Part shown: positions 1 to 6,793 of the stretch, in pieces
Layout: each line of letters starts with the position of its first letter
How positions within the stretch are numbered: position 1 is the first letter of the stretch
Source: an uncultured Oscillospiraceae bacterium
GTDB taxonomy: Bacteria; Bacillota; Clostridia; Oscillospirales; Acutalibacteraceae
Assembly (NCBI GenBank): GCA_900552115.1
Contig: URYP01000057.1
Location: 1-14,066 of the forward strand
DNA length: 14,066 nucleotides
Direction of reading: 5' to 3'
The notes under the pieces: model-generated
The model's database searches: none
What the model saw: only the letters and a program-made list of their open reading frames with translations
Told to the model about the DNA's origin: nothing
Position numbers and translations under genes: made by a program

Positions 1-371
1 ATGCGCGCGATATCCGAGAACCGCCACCAGGAGCCCAGCGTTAAAAACATATCGGCGCCCGTAATCAGGTACCACTCTGTCCCCGGACAGGAAGCAATCA
101 GGCGCTCCAGCGTATCGACGGTAAAACTCGCGCCGCCCCGGGAAATTTCCAGGTCGGAGACTTCAAACAGCGGATCATTCCCTGCCGCCAGCCGGCACAT
201 ATCCAGCCGCTTATCCGGAGGCGCCATCGAGGTTTTCAGCTTATGCGGGGGAACGGCGGTGGGCATCAACACCACCTTATCCAAATTCAGCCGCCGCGCA
301 AAGGCGCGCGCCAGCTCAAGATGTCCGTTATGAATGGGATCAAACGTACCTCCCAGCAACGCAATGCGCAT
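1..371 (-). CDS. nadD: Nicotinate-nucleotide adenylyltransferase (NadD), 3' end outside window
   Basis: NadD transfers AMP from ATP to nicotinate mononucleotide to give deamido-NAD, a late step of cytoplasmic NAD synthesis. The visible 123 residues carry the nucleotidyltransferase signature GGTFDPIHNGH (residues 7-17, with the HxGH-type histidines). They also show the PTAVPPHK segment near residues 42-49 and an ITGADMF stretch typical of the bacterial NadD active site near residues 106-112. The ATG at 371 is preceded by AAGGAG, which overlaps the TAG stop of the upstream gene six bases away, so the start is well supported and translation is probably coupled. The gene runs off the left edge, and roughly 75-80 C-terminal residues are missing judging from the usual length of about 200. 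In many Bacillota nadD lies near yhbY and obg, followed by yqeK and rsfS. Whether that continues here cannot be seen. Confidence 0.95.
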   Translation of the reverse strand, partial: MRIALLGGTFDPIHNGHLELARAFARRLNLDKVVLMPTAVPPHKLKTSMAPPDKRLDMCRLAAGNDPLFEVSDLEISRGGASFTVDTLERLIASCPGTEWYLITGADMFLTLGSWWRFSDIAR

Positions 372-377
372 AAATGC

Positions 378-917
378 CTACTCCTTTTCCGTTTCGGGCC
401 AGTCCGCTCCCGCGACCGCCTGTTCCAGTACGTTTCCCACTTCGGCCCCCTGGTCGCGGCTCTCGATTTTGGGCAGGATCAGCCACACACCCAGCCAGAC
501 CATAAACAGGGACAGCAAATAGACCCAAGCCTGCGTGGTCTGGCGCATGATAATCAGCCAGACAATCGCCGTGCCGATTAAAATGACGCCCAGCGGCTTG
601 AGCATCCGACCGGTCAGGGTATCGAACACCCGCTGATAGTGGATGTCACAGCCGCCGTCCGGCCTCTCTTTCAACCAGATACGGAGGAAATAGTGTTTGT
701 AATAGTAATTTTTTTCCTCCGCCGTATCGTACTGGAAATATCCCCGGAATTCCTCCCGGCCGAAAGGCTTAACCACCAGCCCGCTCTGCGTATGGCTGGC
801 CCCTGAGCGGGTCTGGATACACCACTGGATGAGCAGCTCCCGGCAAACCTCTATCGAATGGTCGCAAGTAATTACCTGTTCGGCTTCCACCGGCTCATAG
901 CGTTTGCGCCATAGCAT
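378..917 (-). CDS. Hypothetical protein with two C-terminal transmembrane helices
   Basis: I do not recognise the family of this 179-residue protein. Residues 1-105 form a soluble, mixed-charge region with a tyrosine-rich patch (YYYKHY, about 71-76). There are two hydrophobic helices at about 106-124 and 130-148, joined by a very short turn (MRQTTQ). A hydrophilic, acidic tail of about 30 residues follows. No signal peptide is visible. Arg104 and Lys107 just before the first helix suggest that both ends stay in the cytoplasm, giving a helical hairpin anchor. The start has a strong AAAGGAGG site 8 bases upstream. The gene sits 14 bp after yhbY and 6 bp before nadD, and its last codons supply the nadD ribosome binding site, so it is almost certainly co-transcribed with both. 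The length, strong Shine-Dalgarno site and operon placement argue for a real gene. Its function is unknown. Confidence 0.85.
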   Translation of the reverse strand: MLWRKRYEPVEAEQVITCDHSIEVCRELLIQWCIQTRSGASHTQSGLVVKPFGREEFRGYFQYDTAEEKNYYYKHYFLRIWLKERPDGGCDIHYQRVFDTLTGRMLKPLGVILIGTAIVWLIIMRQTTQAWVYLLSLFMVWLGVWLILPKIESRDQGAEVGNVLEQAVAGADWPETEKE

Positions 918-931
918 AAGGCGTTCCTCCT

Positions 932-1222
932 TTAGCGGGGCAGTTTGATTTGCGGTTCTTCCGGATTATGGCGGTAAAGCACAAATACCCGGCCAATCAC
1001 CTGCACCACGTCAGCCGATACGGCCGATGCCAGTTGATCGGCGGCTTCACGCGAAGACAGGGGCGCGGTTTCCAGCACCTTGCCTTTGATAAGTTCCCGG
1101 GCTTTCAGGGCGTCATCCGCCTGTTTGACGATGGTATCCATCATGCCGCCCTTGCCGACGTGCACGATGGCCTCCAGCGGATTGGCCAGCGAACGCAGAT
1201 AGGCGCGTTGTTTGCTTGTCAT
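932..1222 (-). CDS. yhbY: YhbY-family (CRM domain) ribosome-assembly RNA-binding protein
   Basis: This 96-residue protein consists almost entirely of one CRM domain. The family binds pre-50S ribosomal subunits and is linked to 23S rRNA maturation. The sequence shows the typical N-terminal helix (KQRAYLRSLA), the RNA-contacting GKGG loop at residues 23-26, and the C-terminal strand GRVFVLYR, followed by a short basic tail ending KLPR. An in-frame ATG exists 39 bases upstream at 1261. The start at 1222 is preferred because an AGGAAGGA site lies just before it, the protein then begins as family members do, and the length matches the usual 96-100 residues. It is the first gene after a 312-bp gap and probably leads the unit yhbY - membrane protein - nadD. 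The obg gene that often precedes yhbY is not adjacent here. Confidence 0.93.
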   Translation of the reverse strand: MTSKQRAYLRSLANPLEAIVHVGKGGMMDTIVKQADDALKARELIKGKVLETAPLSSREAADQLASAVSADVVQVIGRVFVLYRHNPEEPQIKLPR

Positions 1223-1226
1223 ATGG

Positions 1227-1234
1227 TCCTTCCT
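1227..1234 (-). promoter_or_regulatory. Ribosome binding site deciding the yhbY start
   Basis: On the minus strand this reads AGGAAGGA, within a longer purine run, and ends four bases before the ATG at 1222. No comparable site precedes the alternative ATG at 1261. It therefore supports the shorter 96-residue YhbY. Confidence 0.7.
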
Positions 1235-1291
1235 TCCTTTTTCACAAGTGGAATCTGTCAAAATTACTTACGGGCAGGTGGTTTATCCTAT

Positions 1292-1301
1292 AAAACGTTT
1301 T
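1292..1301. promoter_or_regulatory. Perfect 10-bp palindrome resembling a LacI-family operator core
   Basis: AAAACGTTTT is a perfect palindrome centred on CG, about 70 bases before the yhbY ATG. Its context, minus strand GCGAAAACGTTTTATA, resembles the CG-centred core of LacI-family operators such as PurR or cre sites. It lacks a clear outer TG...CA pair, so it fits the CcpA cre consensus poorly. It could be chance in an AT-rich leader or part of RNA folding. No regulator gene lies nearby. Confidence 0.25.
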
Positions 1302-1355
1302 CGCAAATAATGGCCGTTTCCCTCTCTCGCCCGCCCTAATAGGCGTATATAAAAT

Positions 1356-1387
1356 CCAAACGCTTCGGCGCCAAAGCCAGCGCTTGG
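1356..1387 (-). terminator. GC-rich hairpin with U-rich 3' side in the yhbY leader (terminator or attenuator candidate)
   Basis: On the minus strand the arms CCAAGCGC and GCGTTTGG pair over 8 bp with one G-U wobble. The loop contains a further GGC/GCC pairing. The next bases are ATTTTATATA, so the RNA would carry a short, imperfect U tract. The hairpin lies between the TATAAT box at 1426-1431 and the yhbY start. It could be the terminator of the upstream unit, or an attenuator if transcription starts at the TATAAT box. The weak U tract keeps confidence low. Confidence 0.4.
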
Positions 1388-1425
1388 TTTTCCCTTCACC
1401 GCCCAAATTCATAATCGCTTTCTTT

Positions 1426-1431
1426 ATTATA
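1426..1431 (-). promoter_or_regulatory. Candidate -10 box (TATAAT) for yhbY
   Basis: The minus strand carries a perfect TATAAT here, immediately preceded by TG. No good -35 hexamer is present at 17 bp (TACGGT is the best fit), so if used it would lean on the upstream TG or on an activator. The predicted start would lie near position 1418, giving a leader of about 195 nt before yhbY. Confidence 0.4.
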
Positions 1432-1460
1432 CAGCCATTTATCCCTTAACCGTACCTGTT

Positions 1461-1487
1461 TTTATAAATTATCCATTAGGCGGTCAA
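1461..1487 (-). promoter_or_regulatory. Candidate sigma-70/SigA-type promoter, TTGACC-15-TATAAA
   Basis: On the minus strand TTGACC (1482-1487, five of six matches to the -35 consensus) is followed after 15 bp by TATAAA (1461-1466, five of six matches to the -10 consensus). The spacing is shorter than the usual 16-18 bp. It lies just downstream of the rdgB stop-codon hairpin and points toward yhbY, so either it or the TATAAT box at 1426-1431 may drive the yhbY-nadD unit. Confidence 0.4.
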
Positions 1488-1496
1488 GTATTTATA

Positions 1497-1538
1497 ATAA
1501 GGGGAGATGTAAGGCAAGCGCGGGACAGCGCCCCTTAT
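1497..1538 (-). terminator. Inverted repeat spanning the rdgB stop codon, possible terminator
   Basis: ATAAGGGG (1497-1504 on the plus strand) and CCCCTTAT (1531-1538) are perfect 8-bp inverted arms. A small GCGC/GCGC stem lies inside the 26-base loop. The rdgB TAA stop is part of the first arm as transcribed. The following RNA (UAUAAAUACUU) is only moderately U-rich, so termination would be inefficient. It may instead act as a 3' stabilising stem. Confidence 0.35.
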
Positions 1539-2140
1539 ACCGATTCCGCTTTTAAATACTCAAGCAGCTTGTCCTGGAACAGGCGCAGCGCATGGCCGCG
1601 ATGGCTGACCGCGTCTTTCTCCTGTGCTGTCAGCTCCGCGTAGGTACGCCCCCCATCCACCACAAATACGGGATCATACCCAAAGCCGCCGTTTCCAAGC
1701 GGTGCAAATCCGACGCTGCCCGGGCATTCGCCCCGGGCGTAGAGAGTGTCGCCGTTCGGGAACACACAGCATACCACCGAGACAAAGCGCGCCCCACGGT
1801 TTTCCGGCTGGACGCCATCCAGCTCCCGCAGCAGCTTCTCAATTCGATCGGCGTCGGTGGCGTTCTCCCCCGCATAACGGGCCGAATAAACGCCCGGCGC
1901 GCCGTCCAGCGCGTCCACCATCAGGCCGGAGTCGTCGGCAATGGCCGGCAGTCCCGATTCCCGGCAGGCGGACGCGGCTTTCAAAAACGCATTTTCTTCA
2001 AACGTGGTTCCGGTTTCCTCCACTTCCGTAAGCGCTATGCCGCAGTCGCGGTCGGTTACCGCGTCGATATGCAGCGGCTCCAGAATACGGGACAGCTCCA
2101 CTAATTTTTTAGCATTGTGTGTGGCGACAATAAACTGCAT
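1535..2140 (-). CDS. rdgB: RdgB/HAM1-family XTP/dITP pyrophosphatase
   Basis: This 201-residue cytoplasmic enzyme hydrolyses XTP, dITP and ITP to the monophosphate and pyrophosphate, keeping deaminated purines out of DNA and RNA. Family landmarks are all present: the nucleotide-contacting THNAKK at residues 7-12, the TFEENA segment at 46-51, the catalytic ADDSG at 68-72 (Asp70 matching the general base), GGFGYDP at 151-157, and SHRG at 179-182 recognising the purine. The length is typical. The start at 2140 has a perfect AAGGAGG site that overlaps the TAA stop of ftsY, 12 bp upstream, so rdgB is co-transcribed with ftsY and probably translationally coupled. A 312-bp gap with a hairpin follows, so this is probably the end of that transcript. 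Confidence 0.97.
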   Translation of the reverse strand: MQFIVATHNAKKLVELSRILEPLHIDAVTDRDCGIALTEVEETGTTFEENAFLKAASACRESGLPAIADDSGLMVDALDGAPGVYSARYAGENATDADRIEKLLRELDGVQPENRGARFVSVVCCVFPNGDTLYARGECPGSVGFAPLGNGGFGYDPVFVVDGGRTYAELTAQEKDAVSHRGHALRLFQDKLLEYLKAESV

Positions 2141-2152
2141 GGCGTTTCCTCC

Positions 2153-3061
2153 TTATTCGGTAAACAGTCCGCGCGCAAAATCTTCGGGGTCAAAGGGCTG
2201 CAGGTCATCCAGGCCCTCCCCTACGCCGACGTATTTAACCGGCACGTCAAGATCCTGCCGCACAGCCAGTACGACCCCGCCGCGGGCGGTGCCGTCCAGC
2301 TTGGTTAAAACAATGCCCGTGATGCCGGCGGCATTCTTAAATTCGCGCGCCTGGTTGACCGCGTTCTGCCCGGTGGTCGCATCCAGCACCAGCAGCACTT
2401 CCTTATCCGCGTCCGGCAGCTCCCGGTCGATAACCCGGTTGATCTTGGCCAGCTCTTCCATGAGGTTCTTTTTATTATGCAGGCGGCCCGCCGTGTCGCA
2501 GATGACCAGATCGGCCGACCGCGCTTTAGCCGCGCTGATCGCGTCGAACACCACCGCCGCCGGGTCGGAACCCTGGGTATGTTTGACAAGTTCCACCCCG
2601 GCGCGGTCGGCCCACACCTGCAACTGCTCGATCGCCGCATCGCGGAAAGTATCCGCCGCGCCCAGGACAACACGCTTGCCCTGCGCTTTCAGGTTGGCGG
2701 CCAGCTTGCCGATGGTGGTGGTTTTGCCCACGCCGTTGACGCCGATTACCAAAATGACCGAGGGGGTGGTCCCCATGCGCAGCTCCTGTCCGCCGCGCAG
2801 CATTTCAGCCACGGTTTCCGCCAGCAGGCGCTTCACCTCTTCAGGGGCGGTCACGCCCTGCTCTTTGACCTTTTTCCGCAGCTCTCCACAGATATAGGCG
2901 GACGTATTGGCGCCCACATCCGCCATAATGAGGATTTCTTCCAGTTCTTCAAACAAGTCCTCATCGATCCGGGTAAAGGAATGCAGCATGGAATTCACCG
3001 AATTCATCAGCGAATCCCGCGTTTTTTTAAGCCCCTGCCCTATTTTACTGAAAAAGCCCAT
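2153..3061 (-). CDS. ftsY: Signal recognition particle receptor FtsY
   Basis: FtsY is the membrane-associated GTPase that receives SRP-ribosome complexes and hands nascent membrane proteins to the Sec translocon. The 302 residues comprise a short basic N-terminal helix (MGFFSKIGQGLKKTRD), which can contact membrane lipid directly, the NG helical bundle, and the GTPase domain. The long acidic A domain of enterobacterial FtsY is absent, as is usual in Bacillota. GTPase motifs are G1 GVNGVGKT (107-114), DTAGR (189-193), TKLD (253-256) and the closing GVGEGLDDLQPFD region (279-291). DTFRDAA (137-143) is the family's G2 motif. The ATG at 3061 follows AAGGAGG at 8 bases. The gene is 146 bp downstream of smc, matching the common Bacillota order rnc-smc-ftsY, and it overlaps regulatory sequence with rdgB. 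Confidence 0.98.
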   Translation of the reverse strand: MGFFSKIGQGLKKTRDSLMNSVNSMLHSFTRIDEDLFEELEEILIMADVGANTSAYICGELRKKVKEQGVTAPEEVKRLLAETVAEMLRGGQELRMGTTPSVILVIGVNGVGKTTTIGKLAANLKAQGKRVVLGAADTFRDAAIEQLQVWADRAGVELVKHTQGSDPAAVVFDAISAAKARSADLVICDTAGRLHNKKNLMEELAKINRVIDRELPDADKEVLLVLDATTGQNAVNQAREFKNAAGITGIVLTKLDGTARGGVVLAVRQDLDVPVKYVGVGEGLDDLQPFDPEDFARGLFTE

Positions 3062-3102
3062 GCGTGTAACCTCCTTCTGCGGACGAACACCGGTTAGCCG
3101 CG

Positions 3103-3124
3103 TCCGTATATCATCCGTATGTCA
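3103..3124. repeat. Tandem 11-bp direct repeat in the smc-ftsY gap
   Basis: TCCGTATATCA (3103-3113) is followed directly by TCCGTATGTCA (3114-3124), with one mismatch in eleven. It lies about 45-60 bp upstream of the ftsY start. It could be a tandem binding site or a slippage product. Nothing else in the window resembles it. Confidence 0.5.
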
Positions 3125-3135
3125 TGACCTATTAG

Positions 3136-3166
3136 AAAAATGCAACGGCGCACCGGAGCGTCGTGC
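3136..3166 (-). terminator. Weak terminator-like hairpin between smc and ftsY
   Basis: On the minus strand GCACGACGC and GCGCCGTTGC can pair over about 8 bp with one bulge and one mismatch around a TCCGGT loop, followed by ATTTTTC (T run at 3136-3140). It could partly end the smc transcript before ftsY. The imperfect stem keeps this tentative, and no convincing promoter follows it, so read-through into ftsY is likely. Confidence 0.3.
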
Positions 3167-3207
3167 CATCCAGTCTTTTCAATCCTCAGACCCCCGGCCT
3201 CAGAGGT

Positions 3208-6200
3208 TTAGCCGGCATTCACGGACAGACCCAGTTTGGCTTCCACCTCGCTGGCCCGCAGCTCCAGCAGCTTGGAGACGCCCTGCTCCTGCATGGTCAC
3301 GCCATACAATACATCGGCCTCTTCCATCGTACCCCGGCGGTGCGTAATCACAATAAACTGCGACTGGTCGCACATACGCCGCAAATAGGCCGCATAGCGG
3401 TCTACGTTGACGTCGTCCAGCGCCGCTTCGATTTCATCCAGCACGCAGAAGGGCGACGGGGTCACTTTCAGGATGGCGAACAGCAGCGCGATCGCGGCCA
3501 ACGCTTTTTCCCCTCCCGACAGCACTTCCAGGTTGAGGATTTTTTTGCCGGGAGGCTGCGCCCTCATTTCGATGCCCGACCGCAGGATATCGTCCGGGTC
3601 GGTGAGAATCAGCTCACCCTTGCCCCCACCGAACAGCTCGGCAAACACCTCGCCATAATAGCGGTTGATCTGCTGGAACCGTTCGATAAAAATATCCCGC
3701 ATCTGCACGGTCAGCTCGTCGATGAGTCCGAGAAGATCCGCGCGGGACACTTCCACATCCTTCACCTGCGCGGATAAAAATTCATACCGTTCGCTGACCT
3801 CTTTATATTCATCGATCGCGTCCACATTGACGCTTCCCAGCCGGCGGATTTTATTTTTAAGCTCGTTCAGCCGGCGGGTGGCCGCGGCCAGATCATCGAT
3901 CGGCCGCGCGATGTCTTCTGCCTGCGCACGGGTCAGTTCGTATTCTTCATAGAGCCGGCGGGCGATGTCTTCGGTCTCCCGTTCGGCGGCCGCATATTTT
4001 TCTTCCAGCCGCGCCACTTCCTGTCCCGCCCGTTCGCGCTCTTCGTTCTTTTCCCTGCTCTGGCGGCGCAGCGTCGTCTGTTCCTCTTCCTGCTGCGCCC
4101 GGCGGGCTGTCAGGCGTTCCAGTGTTTCCTCCGCCTGCGCCATTTGCTGACGCTGCTGCCGGGCCATGGCGGTTTGTTCCGCCACCCGCTCTTCCAAAAT
4201 TCTAGCGTTTTCCTCCAGCTGACGGATTTGATCCGCCAGTCTCTGTCGATATCCGGCGGCATCCTTTTGCCGGGAGCTCAGGTCGTCGAGCATCCGCTCC
4301 ACAGCCTCGCCCTCTTTCTGGAGACCCAACACCGCCAACTTGACTTCGGACAGCGCCGCGGCAATCGTCTCCCGCCGGGCCGCCAGCTGCTGGCGGCCAC
4401 CGCTGATGGCGCTCATCTGTTCATCGGCCGCTTCTTTTTCCCGGGTCAGCGCCTCGGCCTGTTCCCGTGCCAGCGCCGCCGTGCGGCGCATGTCTTCCGT
4501 ACGGGCCAGAAGCGCATCGCGCTCCTGCTCCAACGACTGGAGTGCTCCACGACCGGCCTGCACAAGACCGGACAGTCGCCGCCGCTCGCCTTCAAAACGG
4601 ATTTTATCTTCCTGCACGGTAGACAGCTCTCCCTGCGTACCGCTCAGCTCAGCCTGAGCTGCCGCTACATCCTGCTGCAGCGCCTTGAACCGCTCCATGG
4701 CCTCGCGGGCGGATGCCTGCCGCTTTTCCGCATCCTGCCGGATGGCGGCAATTTCGTTGCGCCGGGACAGAAGCCCGCCGCTTTTCACACTGGAGCCGCC
4801 GGTCATCGAGCCCCCGGCGTTTACCACCTGGCCGTCCAGCGTCACCACGCGAAACCGATACCCGTATTTACGCGCGATCGATACCGCAAAATCCAGATCC
4901 TCCGCCACAGCCGTGCGTCCCAGCAGGCTGCGGATGATCTCCTGATACCGGGTGTCGCCGGTTACCAGGTCGCTGGCCAGTCCTACAAAGCCGGGTTCAC
5001 CCTCCAGCCCTTTTTCAGTCAGGGAACGGCCCCTTATAGTGTTTAACGGCAGGAATGTCACACGGCCGCCGCGCGTTTCCTTAAGCCAGGCGATTCCCCG
5101 TTTGGCGTCCTCCTCACGGTCACAGACAACATGCTGGCCGGCGGCGCCCAAAGCGGTTTCCACTGCCAGCGCATACGCCGCGTCGGCGTTTATCAGCCGG
5201 GAAACCGGCCCGTGGATGCCGCGCAGCGCCCCCCGGGACGCCTGCTGCATCACCGCTTTGGTGCTGTGGGCAAATCCCTCCATGTTGCGTTCCAAATCCT
5301 CCAGGATTTTGGCGCGACGCTGTTTTTCCTGCACGTCCAGCATAAGCTGATCCGCCGCCTGCTTGGCCTCGTCCCGTTTGGCTTCGCGGCTGTGCAGCCG
5401 CATTTCATAGCCTTTGGCTTCGTTCTGCAGCGCTTCTATCCGTTCGCAGCAGCTTTGATAGGCAGCTTCACATTCTTCCAGTTCGCGGGCAGCGGAGTCG
5501 GTCTGGCCAGTCTGGGCGGCGGCGGATTCCTCCAGCTGTGACAGCCGGCCGGCTATCTCAGCAAGGGAGGAATTGGCCGTAACCTCCTGTACACGCGCGT
5601 CGGACAGCCGCAGCGCAATGGCCGCCGCCTCTTTGGACAAATGCTCCATTTCACCGGAACGCTGGTCGCTGTCCCGCGACAAGGCCTCCAACTGTTCCGT
5701 CAGCTTCAATTGATCATGTTCTTTTTCCGCTGTCCGTCCGCGTAGTTCTTCGAGCTGCCGGAGGTATTGAAGCCTGTCCCGCTCAATTTGCTCGTCGCCC
5801 GTTTGTGACTGGGCGATCTCCCCCTGTATGCGGGCGATATTCTCCCGGTTATGCTCCTGGTCGTTGCGCAGCACCGCAGCCTGCGCCTCAAACCGGCCGG
5901 CCTGCTCCTCCTGTTCCCGCTGCTGCCGGCGGAGGGCGTCCATTTCGACCGCCATTTCCTGCGACAGCCGACCGGCCGCTTCCATTCCCGTTTCCGCCGC
6001 CGCCACCGCTTCGCCAGCCTGTTCATACTGCGTACGCGCCAATTCCAGCTTGGAGCTCAGCGTTCGAAGGGTGTCGCGGCTGCTTTGCAGGGTATGCAGC
6101 CACACGCCGATCTCCAGCTCCTTTTTCTCGCCGGCCATTTCAAGAAACTGCTTTGCTTTTTCCGCCTGCTGGCGCAGCGGGCCCACCCGGGCTTCCAGCT

Positions 6201-6789
6201 CCTGCACAATATCGCGCAGCCGCAGCAGGTTGTCCTCAGTGGCGGCTAGCCGCCGCTCCGCTTCATTTTTTCGATAGCGGTATTTGGCGATACCCGCTGC
6301 CTCCTCGAATATTTCCCGCCGGTCGGTGGATTTGGAGGATACGATATCCCCGATCCGCCCCTGTCCGATAATGGAATAGCCGTCCCGTCCCAGGCCGGTA
6401 TCCATGAACAGCATTTGTACGTCTTTAAGCCGCACAGCGGCATTATTGATGATATATTCGCTTTTGCCCGAGCGGTAATACCGCCGGGTAACCTTGACAT
6501 CGTCCGCGTCAAAATCGAGTTTACGGGCCGAATTATCAAACACAAGCGATACTTCGGCAAAACCTACGCCCTTACGCTTGGCGGTGCCGCTGAAAATGAC
6601 ATCCTCCATATTGGAGCCGCGCAGGCTCTTGGTTGACTGCTCACCGAGCACCCAACGGATGGCGTCGCTGATATTCGATTTTCCGCTGCCGTTTGGCCCG
6701 ACTACAGCGGTCATTCCCTGCCCGAACCGCAGAATCGTTTTGTCGGGAAAGGATTTGAAACCATGGATTTCCAGCGCCTTGAGTATCAT
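3208..6789 (-). CDS. smc: Chromosome segregation protein SMC
   Basis: SMC is the ATPase core of bacterial condensin. With ScpA and ScpB it forms a ring that extrudes DNA loops and separates sister chromosomes. The 1193-residue length is standard. The N-terminal head has Walker A GPNGSGKS at 31-38. Long glutamine- and glutamate-rich coiled coils occupy roughly 170-515 and 665-1010. The hinge lies around 518-665 and ends in the glycine-rich NAGGSMTGGS. The C-terminal head has the ABC signature LSGGEK (1090-1095), Walker B FCVLDEIEAALDD (about 1114-1126, catalytic Glu1119) and the H-loop ITHRRGTME. The start at 6789 is four bases after the TGA of the radical SAM gene and has no clear Shine-Dalgarno site of its own, so translation probably depends on ribosomes finishing the upstream gene. 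The scpA and scpB genes are not in the window. Confidence 0.99.
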   Translation of the reverse strand: MILKALEIHGFKSFPDKTILRFGQGMTAVVGPNGSGKSNISDAIRWVLGEQSTKSLRGSNMEDVIFSGTAKRKGVGFAEVSLVFDNSARKLDFDADDVKVTRRYYRSGKSEYIINNAAVRLKDVQMLFMDTGLGRDGYSIIGQGRIGDIVSSKSTDRREIFEEAAGIAKYRYRKNEAERRLAATEDNLLRLRDIVQELEARVGPLRQQAEKAKQFLEMAGEKKELEIGVWLHTLQSSRDTLRTLSSKLELARTQYEQAGEAVAAAETGMEAAGRLSQEMAVEMDALRRQQREQEEQAGRFEAQAAVLRNDQEHNRENIARIQGEIAQSQTGDEQIERDRLQYLRQLEELRGRTAEKEHDQLKLTEQLEALSRDSDQRSGEMEHLSKEAAAIALRLSDARVQEVTANSSLAEIAGRLSQLEESAAAQTGQTDSAARELEECEAAYQSCCERIEALQNEAKGYEMRLHSREAKRDEAKQAADQLMLDVQEKQRRAKILEDLERNMEGFAHSTKAVMQQASRGALRGIHGPVSRLINADAAYALAVETALGAAGQHVVCDREEDAKRGIAWLKETRGGRVTFLPLNTIRGRSLTEKGLEGEPGFVGLASDLVTGDTRYQEIIRSLLGRTAVAEDLDFAVSIARKYGYRFRVVTLDGQVVNAGGSMTGGSSVKSGGLLSRRNEIAAIRQDAEKRQASAREAMERFKALQQDVAAAQAELSGTQGELSTVQEDKIRFEGERRRLSGLVQAGRGALQSLEQERDALLARTEDMRRTAALAREQAEALTREKEAADEQMSAISGGRQQLAARRETIAAALSEVKLAVLGLQKEGEAVERMLDDLSSRQKDAAGYRQRLADQIRQLEENARILEERVAEQTAMARQQRQQMAQAEETLERLTARRAQQEEEQTTLRRQSREKNEERERAGQEVARLEEKYAAAERETEDIARRLYEEYELTRAQAEDIARPIDDLAAATRRLNELKNKIRRLGSVNVDAIDEYKEVSERYEFLSAQVKDVEVSRADLLGLIDELTVQMRDIFIERFQQINRYYGEVFAELFGGGKGELILTDPDDILRSGIEMRAQPPGKKILNLEVLSGGEKALAAIALLFAILKVTPSPFCVLDEIEAALDDVNVDRYAAYLRRMCDQSQFIVITHRRGTMEEADVLYGVTMQEQGVSKLLELRASEVEAKLGLSVNAG

Positions 6790-6793
6790 TGAT

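Larger units (their letters stand above)
1223..1534 (-). other. 312-bp intergenic region between rdgB and yhbY (likely promoter and leader of yhbY)
   Basis: This is the only gap over 300 bp in the window, and it is more AT-rich than the genes around it. In transcription order it holds a stem-loop spanning the rdgB stop, a TTGACC/TATAAA box pair, a perfect TATAAT box, a GC-rich hairpin followed by ATTTTATATA, a small CGCC/GGCG hairpin (1332-1345), a 10-bp palindrome AAAACGTTTT, and the yhbY ribosome binding site. I see no open reading frame with a convincing start and no tRNA-like structure. The most likely role is to end the ftsY-rdgB transcript and start the yhbY transcript with a leader of roughly 200 nt. 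Confidence 0.6.

Noticed and set aside
1223..1534. tRNA, known riboswitch or small protein in the large gap
   Set aside because: No cloverleaf, T-loop GTTC signature or familiar riboswitch core was seen, and no short frame had both a start and a ribosome binding site.
1941..2897. Long plus-strand open frame (318 codons) over ftsY and rdgB
   Set aside because: It lies antisense to two certain genes, has a low-complexity Ser/Arg/Pro-rich product without domain signals, and has no ribosome binding site. It is a shadow of GC-rich coding sequence.
3062..3140. Promoter of ftsY (TTGCAT with ACATAC at 17 bp, or TGATATACG)
   Set aside because: The -10 boxes are poor and the second has no matching -35, so this is not strong enough to list as a feature.
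4144..5046. Plus-strand open frame (300 codons) inside smc
   Set aside because: It is antisense to the SMC coiled coil and hinge, with His/Leu/Gln-rich composition typical of reverse-strand shadows. No motif or start signal was seen.
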